From: Pleurotus djamor
Lineage: Eukaryota > Basidiomycota > Agaricomycetes > Agaricales > Pleurotaceae
DNA: 13,474 nucleotides
Direction of reading: 5' to 3'
Assembly (NCBI GenBank): GCA_029747585.1
Contig: JAPEVF010001133.1
Location: 1 to 13,474, forward strand
Shown: one piece after another, positions 1-9,100 of the stretch
Layout of the letters: each line of letters begins with the position of its first letter
Position numbering within the stretch: the first letter of the stretch is position 1
Made by a program: the position numbers and the translations under genes
The notes under the pieces: generated by a model
Database searches by the model: none
What the model saw: only the letters and a program-made list of their open reading frames with translations
Told to the model about the DNA's origin: nothing

Positions 1-1620
1 ATAGAGAGTTGCGTGTGACCAGAGTTGGAAGACCAAGTATGATCCGTAAACTGAAGGATAGGTGGTTCAAGATCAGAAATCATGGACGACTACAAGGAAC
101 ACTTGCTGAACAATAATATGATGGCGACCTGTCAAAATGGAAATGAGACACCGAAGGGACAGATGTCGAGATGATGTACGCACTCCACGACTTAATTTTA
201 AGACCTGGTTACCTTGGTCAGGTTGGGGGTCAGCTGGACCTTCCGACAAGGCGAGGATGTACGCCGCAGGCAGGAGCACGGCAATGACACTGATCGTCAA
301 GAGCGAAGAATTTAGCTGCACAGCGCCTGGATCCGAGCGAAATTATGTCTTGCCCCACGCTGTAATGGCGTTGACAAACTCACTGACGCCAAAGCCTTGT
401 TCAGAGTACTTCGTCCCGCCAGCGAAGAAACACATGCCCAAGACGAGCACTATTACGATCAAAGCGTCAGTCTCTCGGCGCCAAGAAATGATGCCAGTAT
501 GGGGTATTTACACAGGTTCGAAAGAATTGAGCCAACCACTTTGAAGCGATAAGGACGATCAGTTTTGGGCGCGATCAGAGAAGCAAGTTACTTCTAGGAA
601 GTAAATGAGCGGACTTACAAGACGATTGAACGATCCTCAATTCGCATTTCACCAGTGCAATGATCTAACGAAATGGTTCAGCACCTCGCGATCGGTTGGG
701 TTGCATAGGTAGTAGGAAGGAACTGACGGCAACGATAAGTTCAACACTTTGGTGTCCGATCAGAAGTTAAAATCAATGATCGAAGGTTAGAACTCACGCA
801 TTTCCCTGGAAGTTGACGAACGTTTGAGTGTGATAGTCGCTTAGCCAGAAACAAGAGTAACTTTACCAGTGTGGCATTTAGCAGGCCAGCAAGGGTTTGC
901 CCCACTCGCATAGAAAGCTCGTCAGTGGCGAACGCTAGTAGCTAAAAATGAGGCATGACGTCAGTGAACGGTAGGCGTTGTGCGAGAGTTGCGTATAAGC
1001 CCACTTTCGCGAGGGGGATGATGGCAAGAAATGAAACTGCGTTTCGTATACGTCAGAACGTTGGTGTTGGGTGGTAGTACCCATGGAGATAATAGTCACC
1101 CACAGACAAAAACGAGCGTGTATTCATGTGGTAGTGCGAAGTTCAGGGCCCACTGGGGCGAGAACACTCCCATGAGCATAGTGTGTTCGCGATAGAACGC
1201 AAGTAGCTTACTGAAACCGGGATGAAGACAAGCAGGACGTTTAGCCCTGTGAATATTGTGAGATGAAGAGCGCCAACGGGAGGATTCAATAAATACACGA
1301 TGCCAGTATGATCGACTTGAGGCTACTCCACGCCGAAGGTGCCTTGCCTACTGGTTTCTCTGGACGCAGCATGGACGTCGCCGAGCGTAGTAATCTGCCA
1401 GAAAATGTCCGCGACATGGTGATATTCAGAGAGTTCTGCCTAGCCTGACTGCTTTGGCGGTGATTGACGAGTGGTTTCTCTTGAGGTTCTGAAGGCGAGG
1501 CGTGTCCATTCTGGCGCGTATCACCCTCCGCGGTTGTAGACTCGTCAGATTGGGCTATAGAACAGCGTCCTCAACTTGCCATGAAATGGTTCGATCAGAG
1601 GGGGACTAACGGCTGGGCAT
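1..1620 (-). CDS. Ca2+/H+ exchanger (CAX/VCX1-like), N-terminal 280 residues, 3' partial
   Basis: Cation/proton antiporter of the CAX family, which in fungi loads Ca2+ into the vacuole in exchange for protons. Exons (genomic): 1611-1620, 1297-1554, 1212-1246, 1104-1152, 1005-1036, 867-941, 798-805, 728-746, 619-664, 512-538, 384-449, 184-326, 107-128, 1-50. They join in phase to 840 nt (280 codons). The first 75 or so residues are polar and Ser/Gln-rich (cytosolic tail). Hydrophobic segments follow from about residue 86 (LNVLLVFIPVSW). The first alpha-repeat signature GNAVEL is at residues 154-159, followed by the family-typical LSNLLLVLGMCFFAGG and QLNSSLLTISVIAVLLPAA. The second alpha repeat (GNAAEH type) would lie off the left edge; full-length relatives are about 410-470 aa. 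The start at 1620 has A at -3. Seen: frames, splice sites and motifs. Known: family function. Inferred: vacuolar location. Confidence 0.93.
51..106 (-). other. GC-AG intron in the CAX gene
   Basis: This 56-nt intron begins GCAAGT after a terminal A (A|GCAAGT, the usual context for GC donors) and ends CTTCAG. Splicing here joins LLF to IYGSYLVFQLW, the sequence expected of CAX proteins. No GT donor nearby keeps the frame. All other introns inferred for this gene start with GT. Confidence 0.85.
798..805 (-). other. 8-nt micro-exon in the CAX gene
   Basis: The minus-strand bases GGAAATGC lie between a clean acceptor (CTTCCAG) and a clean donor (GTGAGT). They supply Gly-Asn and two bases of Ala, completing the GNAVE core of the exchanger's first alpha repeat. 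Flanking exons 867-941 (ends in a Leu codon) and 728-746 (starts with the last base of the Ala codon) fit only if these 8 nt are included. Flanking introns are 61 and 51 nt. Confidence 0.85.
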
Positions 1621-1623
1621 GCT

Positions 1624-1677
1624 CTAGAGAAGTAAATCAATTAATATATTAAGGAATTCATACGCAGCGAAACTTAC
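1624..1677 (-). other. Probable 5'-leader intron of the CAX gene
   Basis: Minus-strand GTAAGT at 1677 and CTTCTCTAG ending at 1624 define a 54-nt intron finishing three bases before the CAX start codon. The upstream stretch has no ATG in frame, so the intron would be untranslated. Upstream of it lies a pyrimidine-rich tract (about 1700-1725, read on the minus strand), as is common in fungal promoters and leaders. Confidence 0.5.
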
Positions 1678-2052
1678 TATTGGGGAGGTCAGGGTTACGC
1701 GTCAAAAGGGAGGAAGGAAGGGGGATGGTTGGTTCAATCAGCCAGAGGCAGCGTTCAGCCGCTTATATCCTGTCGCTAAAAATAAACTCAACAGCACGTT
1801 CAGCTAGACAACCCAGAGCTAAAGATACTCTGTGAGAAATATTGCTAGGCGTGGGCTGAGTTTAGAGTTGTTAGGCATTAAAAACCAGTGTCATAGACGA
1901 AAGCGGCACAGCAGAGCATAAGGTATAGTGACTGCGGGATAGCTAATTTTGTTGTGAAGGTACGTATGTACTCGATGCATGAAAAAACCGGAGACTACAC
2001 GGGGATCCAAGGAAAAAAANGAAAAGAGGGAAAGATGGCATGAAAAGGCGCA
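1678..2052 (-). promoter_or_regulatory. Intergenic region with the CAX promoter; TATA-like box at 1761-1770
   Basis: I see no coding exon here. It should hold the 3' end of the gene ending at 2053 and the promoter of CAX. On the minus strand 1770-1761 reads GGATATAAGC, a TATA-like element about 140 bp upstream of the CAX start, followed by a CT-rich stretch. An isolated N (2020) follows a run of seven A. Promoter elements are inferred from position and composition only. Confidence 0.35.
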
Positions 2053-2567
2053 TCAACCCTGATACGCGAAGGAAACAGCGCCATAGAGGCCATCTTCGCG
2101 GCCTAACATACCGTGACCATGTAGAATCTGCAAATGATGAAAATTAATGATCCGCGCGCCTCATCATAAAGCACGACCAAACTCACCTCCATTTTCCTAG
2201 CATGCCAACCTACGCCACTGCTAACATTTCCATTTGCCTCGGACAGTCTTTCCATCTCCACTCGATACGGATGTCCCTCAGGCAAATCACGGCGCAGAAC
2301 ACTGCCGCTGCTCTCCGAAACCCAGCCACTCGCAGTATCGACGTACCAGCCCCTCCCGCCCTTGCTGCGGATGATTTTCCAGGCACCGGCTCCGGCACCA
2401 AGTCCTCCCAACAGCGGGGTGAACAGCTCAATTACTCTGAGTCTCGTCGGGGGCGGTGGAGGGGGATCATTCGCCAGGTTTAACCGGAATGGAGGCGTGC
2501 AGAGCGGTCGGAGATATGGGAGAAGGTAAAGTCGTGAAAGCTTCTTGGCTACATGTACCAAATTCAT
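2053..2567 (-). CDS. Hypothetical protein, 151 aa, two exons, basic N terminus
   Basis: Exon 1 is 2187-2567 (127 codons), the intron 2128-2186 (59 nt, GTGAGT...TTTGCAG), and exon 2 2053-2127 (24 codons plus TGA). I do not recognise the family. The first 30 or so residues are rich in Lys, Arg, Leu and Tyr with no acidic residue (MNLVHVAKKLSRLYLLPYLR), like a mitochondrial presequence. A proline run follows, then one weakly hydrophobic Gly/Ala-rich segment (about residues 47-62, ELFTPLLGGLGAGAGAW), then a soluble part ending in HGHGMLGRED. A single membrane anchor with a soluble C terminus is possible. The ATG at 2567 is preceded by CCCAG, so an upstream exon cannot be excluded. It lies in tandem with the DUF6532 gene, 33-116 bp downstream of that gene's stop depending on how the N at 2699 is read. 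Confidence 0.6.
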
Positions 2568-2600
2568 CTGGGATCCGTAGCCTACTAGATAAGAGGAGAG

Positions 2601-5077
2601 CTAACAAATCAACGTGCTGGGGGGAGAAAAGGCGAGTGGACATTTGGTACTGGCTACAGCATACATGGAGCGGCTACCGGCTACTACTGGTCTGCGTTNG
2701 GGCTGCGTAGGCAGAGGGGGGACAGAACTCTTGAAGGTAGGCGGCACCGAGTTGGCTAGAGCTTGGAAATCAACGCCCTCAAATTCCTTCTCAATATCTT
2801 GATGGTCCAAAACGTCCAGGAATCCTGGTTTGGTTTGAATGCTAGCAAAGAAAACGGGTTAGAAATAAATGGTAACATGGAACAGAACTCACACGATGCA
2901 TTTCCATAGCTGGTGAAGCATTGTAGGTAGCCACTCCCCCGACTCCTTCTGTACCTTTTCCAATCCAGCTAAGTGACGACGGTATCTGAGCCTTGTGTTA
3001 GCGAAGAAGATATGAAAAAGTGCGTGCGTACGATAACTGAACATCGATGGCTCTGAAATCTTTGATGACTCGGTATCCAGTTTGATACTCCTCCAGGCTT
3101 TGCTGAATCGCGGTGAGAACCAGTGCAAAGAGAGGAACCGGAATCGCCTGGTTATCCAGCATCTTCCGAAAGATGCCTTTGCTAGAATTCGAAGACCTAG
3201 TTCCAAGGAAATAGACCTTCCTTATCACATCGCCCATCATAGGGTGGCAGTATGGAGCCTGTAGATTACAGGTCTCCGCCTGGATATTATCGGATTAGTC
3301 GGGCGAAGACATGGTGACAAAGGCAACTGTNACCTGGGGGTTGAGTTCTCCAAAATGAAAACGATTTCCTCGGAGGAGCCAGGACACCTTTGCTTGTACT
3401 TGGACATCGTCGGACATGCCAAGGATAGAGTAGGAAGCGCAGATAATATCCGATGCGGCGGTCTTGACAACATTTCTAGCATGAGCTATAGAATAGCCAA
3501 CCTGAAATACATGAATGGTATCACGTTCCAATACCAGAAGGACAACCACTCACATATTCCACAATATCTGCTGCTCGCTGGGACGACTTGCGTTGTAACC
3601 TTTTCATATACTTCCTGTCTTGTTTCTTCTTACAAACCAGAAGAATGGTCTCCCAAATGAATTCCGATTGGGATTGCGGAAATGCGTCCTCCAATACAAG
3701 GCGCTGGCGTATCAAAGTCCTAGCACTTTCGGCGATTCCACGGCAGTCGTGGTCAGAGTATTTGAAATCCGCGAGGATGTGTTTCGGGCCACTAGATTTT
3801 CTTCTCTCCCCTTCGTCTTCATCCATGAGATGGGACTTCTTGGAACGAGACACCTTAGCGTCCTTCGGATTCCGCTTTCCCACCAATGCTTTATTCCCCT
3901 CGGTGACAATGACCTAGATTGAAATAGCTATGAGTATTGGAACCTAATCACCAAGAAGAGGAAAGTGAACTTTGGCGTCTGGTTGGTGGGTACCTCGTCT
4001 CTTCTCATCTTTCCTCCTCCTCTCTGTGCGCTCTTCATTGTCTTCATCATCATCGTCCTCATCGTCCTCATCATCATCGTCCTCATCGTCTTCGCTCTCT
4101 TCCGCCTCCTCCTCGTCTTCCTCTTCTTTTTCAGCATCTGTGTTGTTGTCGTCATCTTTGTCATCTCGGTTATCTTCGTTGTTTTGGTCGTCGTCATCTT
4201 CATTTTCATGGCCCTCACCTTCCTCGCCCAAAGAGGGTTCCACCTTCTCCCCCAATATCACTGAGGGGCAAGCATCCAGGTTCGGGAAAGGCAAAGGCGT
4301 CCTAGGTGGTTGAGGAGTACCGGAACTGTCGTTGGCTGCCGTTGTCGAAGCAGGTGGCCGGAGAACTAAAGGGAAAGCGCTTGAAAGATGCTCCCACAGA
4401 GAATAAGAGACCACACGAACCAATAGCTTTGATCGGCTGGGACGGCGCAAGAGATTTGATATGGGTAGCAACGTCTTCCTCCCACAATGGTGGGGCATCT
4501 TTTCCATGAGCCTTTTCTTCTTCCAAAAGTTTGCGAGTAGTTTCGTAGGACTCTGAGGAATTAGAAAGTGGGTGAGTCAATAGTTCTCCAACGATGTTCT
4601 AGTACCTTCAGCTTTCTCAACCGAAACCTTCCTCTTCTTCACCCCCTTTGCCGTCTTCGCCTTTGTAGCTATAAATAAGGCTTATGTAAGAAGATTGGCG
4701 CGATGAAAGGTGGGGCACGTACTTTTTTGGGACACCTTCACCTCGCTTACTTCTAAGTTGGAGGTAACAGACTTTCCTTTACCACCCCTGCCGGCACTTT
4801 TGGTGCTTTGGACCAGGGCCGCCACCGAGGCAACTGCAGTGGCTCGAGCGCTACGTCTCAGTGTGCTGGCAGGGTCAGATGGTCGCTTCTTTTTTTGCTG
4901 CTGGGCAACCTAGAGGTAAAGCGTCAAAGGCGCTGTCGCGCAAGTATGACTTGTAAGACAATTCCAAACGACCTCAACCCTTTCTTCATCTGTGACACTG
5001 TCAGATGAGGGACTGCTGGACTCATCACCAGAGGACTCTTCTTCGGTGACTTCTCCAGAGGGGCGTCTCTTAGGCAT
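2601..5077 (-). CDS. DUF6532-domain protein with NLS-like clusters and a long acidic tract
   Basis: Ten exons: 4973-5077, 4723-4909, 4606-4668, 4421-4552, 3971-4365, 3554-3913, 3334-3501, 3032-3258, 2893-2991, 2601-2841; 658 codons plus stop. Residues 41-44 (KKKR) and 108-112 (KKRKV) are nuclear-localisation-like. Residues about 209-275 are almost all Asp/Glu. The C-terminal part from about residue 350 matches DUF6532 as I know it: an Arg-rich helix ending LVLEDAFPQ, then ARNVVKTAASDI, APYCHPMMGDVIRK, the core PVPLFALVLTAIQQSLEEYQ and YRRHLAGLEKV. The molecular function of this family is unknown; nuclear location is inferred. Uncertain points: the first donor (4972 or 4969); the exon 5/6 junction (I used AAA|GTTCAC at 3970, a weak donor; the alternative 3993 to 3889 is also in phase); and the C terminus. 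If the N at 2699 is spurious, translation stops at 2684 (ending QPNADQ) instead of 2601. The N at 3331 sits inside a donor (GTNACA). Confidence 0.85.
4033..4135. repeat. Imperfect trinucleotide tract encoding the Asp/Glu run
   Basis: On the plus strand this stretch is an imperfect array of cat/cgt/cct triplets; read on the minus strand it is GAT/GAC/GAG/GAA codons giving the acidic tract of the DUF6532 protein. It keeps frame on the minus strand for the whole array, which is expected of a coding simple repeat. Antisense frames read as poly-Ser or hydrophobic shadows. Confidence 0.8.
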
Positions 5078-5340
5078 TTGGGAGGAGATTGGCGTGAAGG
5101 AGGCTGGTGGGAGTCGTGGTAGTGGTGGGGGAAAAGGCCAAGGTTTCAAACAATTTGTATTCGGGCGGCCTTTTATGTCCAAACATAAATAAAAAAAANC
5201 ACGCATCACCACGTAATAGCTATGTCGGGACCCAAAATGAATATGAGACAATTTATATCTCTTCCGGGAGGGCGTGCATAGAGTGGGATAATATACGAAG
5301 ACGACAGAGGAGAGGAGAGAGTTGTGAACTGTCAGTAATA
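5078..5340 (-). promoter_or_regulatory. Intergenic region upstream of the DUF6532 gene
   Basis: No coding exon is evident. Read on the minus strand it holds the 3' flank of the gene ending at 5341 and, nearer 5078, a pyrimidine-rich leader (CCCCCACCACTACC, then CTCC repeats) before the DUF6532 start codon. An isolated N (5199) follows a run of eight A. No TATA box stands out clearly. Confidence 0.4.
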
Positions 5341-6048
5341 CTAAAAATATTTTAATTTGAGGAGCAGAACACCTCTGAGAGAAGATATTCTTTGACGTTC
5401 AGTGCTCAGCCTCACTCTACGCCTTTGGCTGAGGATTTGGCTTGCCCCTTCCTCTCTCATTTTCCCAATACACCTCTCAAGCTGTTGAATACGTCTTGAA
5501 ATAACCTAGAGCATAGAATCAGATGCATGAAATTGCTTATTCAACTAACTGAGCTTGCCATTTTTCGTTGACGCCTCTCCTTCAATTTTTTTTGCCCACC
5601 AAGATTTACTGCCANGTCTGAGGATTTTCCTGTTCACGACCAAGAAGGGATGAGGCTGGACATTCGTCCAAGTCTAACCCCTCAGCATGTACATAGCTGG
5701 GGGGCCAAATGGCCTGAAATCCAGAATATGAGCGAACGACTAAGCTCAGGTCTGTACTAGGTTGATGCGCACCTCTTTGCCAAATTTAGCACGAAAGGCG
5801 ACTTCTTTACTGACTATCTTCATTTGACGCTTATAGGCTCTGGCTTTCTCCTTGGAGGCCTCTCTCAGTCCTTCGAGAACCTCTCCCTCGGCTTGACTGA
5901 AGCTCGGTGGCAGCACGAAAGAGCATGGGGAAGAAGGTGGGTTGGAGGGTGGGCTCTCTGGGGAAAACACGGCGTCTATGGTAGGCCAGTATGGGATGGG
6001 AGAGTGTACGGGCATATCCATGCCTTCGAAGAAATAGAGATAGTGCAT
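5341..6048 (-). CDS. Small uncharacterised protein, about 200 aa, frame broken by two apparent single-base errors
   Basis: The start at 6048 has a strong fungal context (CCACCATG). Exon 1 is 5773-6048 (92 codons): an aromatic/Pro/Ser-rich N terminus (PVHSPIPYWPTIDAVFSP), then a Lys/Arg/Glu-rich helix (REASKEKARAYKRQMK). Intron 5714-5772 (59 nt) leads to exon 2, 5550-5713 (AIWPPSYVHAEGLDLDE...). Intron 5506-5549 (44 nt) leads to exon 3, 5341-5505 (VISRRIQQLERCIGKMREEG..., basic and coiled-coil-like, ending in TAG). Exon 2 stays open and joins exon 3 in phase only if the N at 5615 is dropped and the eight-A run near 5586-5593 is one base shorter. Without these edits exon 2 hits a stop. I do not recognise the family. 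It may be a real gene with sequencing errors or a decaying copy. Exon 1 alone, read through the first donor, would give a 100-aa ORF. Confidence 0.45.
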
Positions 6049-6148
6049 GGTGGTCGGAAAGGATTGTAGATGAGAAAAATGTGTCGTGTCGTAATTTATG
6101 TAGACTAAGACAACATCAACAAATATAATCACGACGGTTGTAGACCAC

Positions 6149-9100
6149 TCAGCCCATGAAGTCATTCCCTTGCCACCCATTCCGGTCTTTCACCCAGTAT
6201 TCCCCTGCCTTGTCCGAATGTAACACCAATGAGGCCCTCCGTCCTTCATAAGGCAGATTGAAATGGGCTTCTTTCCGAGAATTGAAGACAACCCAGTCTC
6301 CATTTCGCACTTCCAAACGTATTCCTGAGTCTCTGAAGCACAGATCGCCTCCCGTGAAATCGCCAATAGCCAGAACCAAGCACATCACAACATCCTCGTA
6401 GTCGAAATGCAGGGCGGTCTCAACGTTGAGATTGACTACAACCCCACTAAAGGGAAAGACTGGCGAAGGAGCTTCTCCAGGAAGAAGCTCCGCAAAAAGC
6501 TTTTCGACATGATATTCTTGAGGAAGAAGTCGCTCAATCTAGTGAAGATAGGAACTGTGTTGAGCGAAGGAATTGTTATTATATCTTGAATTTACTGACC
6601 TCAGTTCTCAATTCTTCGAATACATCGGCGAACAAATCCTGCAAATCGGCATACTCATGGGGAAATAGCTTCATATCCGCCGAAGGACGGGGAATAAACT
6701 GGGAGGAGTGTGCTCTCTTCTTCCCCTCCTTAGTCAGCAGCTTGGGATTCATGTTTGAAGGTGCTTCGTCTCCCTGGAATGCTTCATGTTATTGAACACA
6801 TCCTTAGAGGGCACGAATAACTCACATGGGTACTGTAACGATTGTAGTAATCAAAGTGGATGCTACTCCAAGGCCAACTGTGGGAATCATCGTCGGACTT
6901 ACGATGGTGAAGTTCACCAAAAATCGCAGTTATCTTGGGTAGTAGCTCAGTCTTGAGGTACTCTGGAAGCGTTCCGCGAAGAAATAGTAGCTGGCCAGCT
7001 TCGCATTTGACCAACAAGGGATTTGAGCTGCATAGAGGTGAATTCACATTCACGATGACAGGAAAATAGTAACTTACCTTGGCTGTACGCTTTCGAAGGG
7101 TACATACATGTACTGGGAATCTATCTTCACCCCTGATGGGTAGAAGGAGTGCAGCTACACTTCTTAGCATATAAGAAGGCTAGGGCTCAGATGCGGTCAC
7201 TTACCCTTGTTGCAAGATGATCAAGGTTTTGAATCGTTTCAGCATTTGAGGCTGAGTTTCTTTCGATTTGGGTGGCTTGACATTTCTTGCTCCAGTCGGC
7301 GTTTACCTTTTTGTTGTTGGCAGGCGCAGAGAAATTGTAAGCCGAGGAAAGGAAGGCTGCGTGGTTGGCCTGAGAAAGGCCATCCAGAAATGTCTTCTGA
7401 GCTTCGGTGAAGGCTTCAGAAGCAGGTGTTACGTTCTCAAAACCCAAAGCGCGAGCATTTGCTGAGTAGATATCAACGATGGAGTGTGTTGGCACGGCCA
7501 GAGGAGCCTGAAAGGACGCCCATATAGTCTCATTACGTGCTGGGAGGTGAAATTCGCTGCAGAATTAATTTAGTAACACCTTTCACATAGAAGAGAACAA
7601 AACTGACGTACTTGCGCTTGAGCCTATCCAAAACAGTTTCTGTTGCTTTCAAATTGGTGCAATCAAGGTGGGCGGATTCACCTTCACTGAGAAACTCTTG
7701 ATCGAAAATATGATACAAGACGGCTGGGTGCCGTGCTCGTGTTTCCGATAGAAGAGGAACAAGGGTCTGGATGATGAAATCACCTAAGGGAGTACCTGAG
7801 AAGTCGGTGAGGGAAGGGTTGAACGCAAAATGAAAGATACTAACCGGATGCTGGACTCTGAAGCATCGAACAAAGCTCTTTGATATCTTGCTCAAGCAGG
7901 TCACCGACTGAATAAGCCGACTGGGAAGCAGCGATTATCCACAAGATATAGACACTTCCTGTAGGTGATTACATCGTCGTGAATTCCTTTCAAGAAGATC
8001 TCAAAGTGATAATGGTCGCATACCTGAGGCAGCAAGAGAGGCATACTTGCGGCCTTTATTCACCATATTCTGAAAAGTGTTGTTCTTGATAGAGAACGGT
8101 ACCTTGGGGTCTTCTCTCAGACCCTTGAGAATATCTTGAATGGTGATAGCGGCCTTTCTTTTCCTTTTCCTGGTTCTAACGGTTCCATTCTGAGTATCTC
8201 TCTCGGCTTCCAGCCGTGCACGTATCCTGGAGACCAGCTCAGTAGCAATCACATATCGATTTCCAAGTCTTACTGGGAAAATGAATCACTGCTTACACTT
8301 CAGTCTTGACCGAGAGACAAATCAAATTCAGCATTGTAAGAAAACTTTCCCCAATCCTATTTGCATCTGCCTTTCTGATTTGCCAGACGAGGCCCGGAAT
8401 TGAATTGCCATCCCCCATGGATACTAACTGTGCTGTGCTAGAGAAGTTGGATGATATAGCGGATGCATCTGAGGAGAGGAAGCTAGACACAGCGAATGCC
8501 CAGTTGGTGGCGTCCAGAGGTTGAGAGTGTTTTGACACAGACATAAACTTGGCAATGACGGTCCTAGCGGCGATGGATGGCTGTCCAGGAAGAACGCTGA
8601 GGGCTGGTTTCCAAGTACGGCTTCCTCGACTACACCTTGTTTGCTTTTTCTTTTTCTTTCTTCCTCCCGGAGCCTGCAATAGCCCCCCCCCCTTCATTAT
8701 CCTCCACAGCATCTTCATCTTCATCGTCAGTATCCTCTTCAACCTCCGTCTCCCCGTCTTCTCCATCTCCATCTCCATCTCCATCTCCATCTCCATCTCC
8801 ATCACCGCGCCCCCTCCCTTCATCGCCATCTTGGCTATCTCGATCCTCTCGCGGGTCTGGCGCGTCCTCTTGATTACCTTCTAGATTACCCTCCCCTTCG
8901 AAATCACGCTCGTAGCTGGATTCACGACTTGTGGAAGGGCTTGGTCGGTCACCCTCATAATAATCTGCGTCGTAGCTTGCTTCTTGGCTGCCAGAATCTG
9001 CTTCCGCATCCTCGGGAGAGCCAGAGTCCTCGGGTGAACCAGAGTCCTCGGGAGAGCCAGAATCCTCGGGTGACTTGGACCCACCATGGTTTTGGCTGAT

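Noticed and set aside
137..544. 135-residue open frame on the plus strand at the left end
   Set aside because: It runs antisense to exons 10-12 of the exchanger, whose conserved motifs and phases are unambiguous.
2202..2483. Plus-strand open frame and other frames over the small hypothetical gene
   Set aside because: The minus-strand frame has a good intron and continues to a stop in a second exon; the plus-strand frame has neither family-like sequence nor splice support.
3986..3999. 14-bp identity ggtgggtacctcgt shared by 3986-3999 and 10387-10400, in the second case spanning a real splice donor
   Set aside because: It suggests a donor at 3993 in the DUF6532 gene, but that needs a 105-nt intron with a poor acceptor. 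One shared 14-mer in 13 kb is also close to chance expectation.
3937..4313. Plus-strand frames reading as poly-Ser, His/Leu-rich or very hydrophobic proteins across 3937-4313
   Set aside because: They are antisense shadows of the Asp/Glu-coding triplet tract on the minus strand, where spliced exons continue the frame on both sides.
5746..5772. Read-through of exon 1 of the small gene to the stop at 5746 as the true C terminus
   Set aside because: A consensus GT donor at 5772 and a strong acceptor at 5714 lead into a well-formed open exon, so splicing is preferred, though not proven.
8637..8873. Plus-strand Ser/Pro-rich open frame
   Set aside because: Antisense of the acidic and Gly-Asp coding exon of the oxygenase-like gene; no start context or splice partners of its own.
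9009..9080. Possible CRISPR-like spaced repeat
   Set aside because: Units are directly tandem without spacers, in frame within a eukaryotic coding exon.
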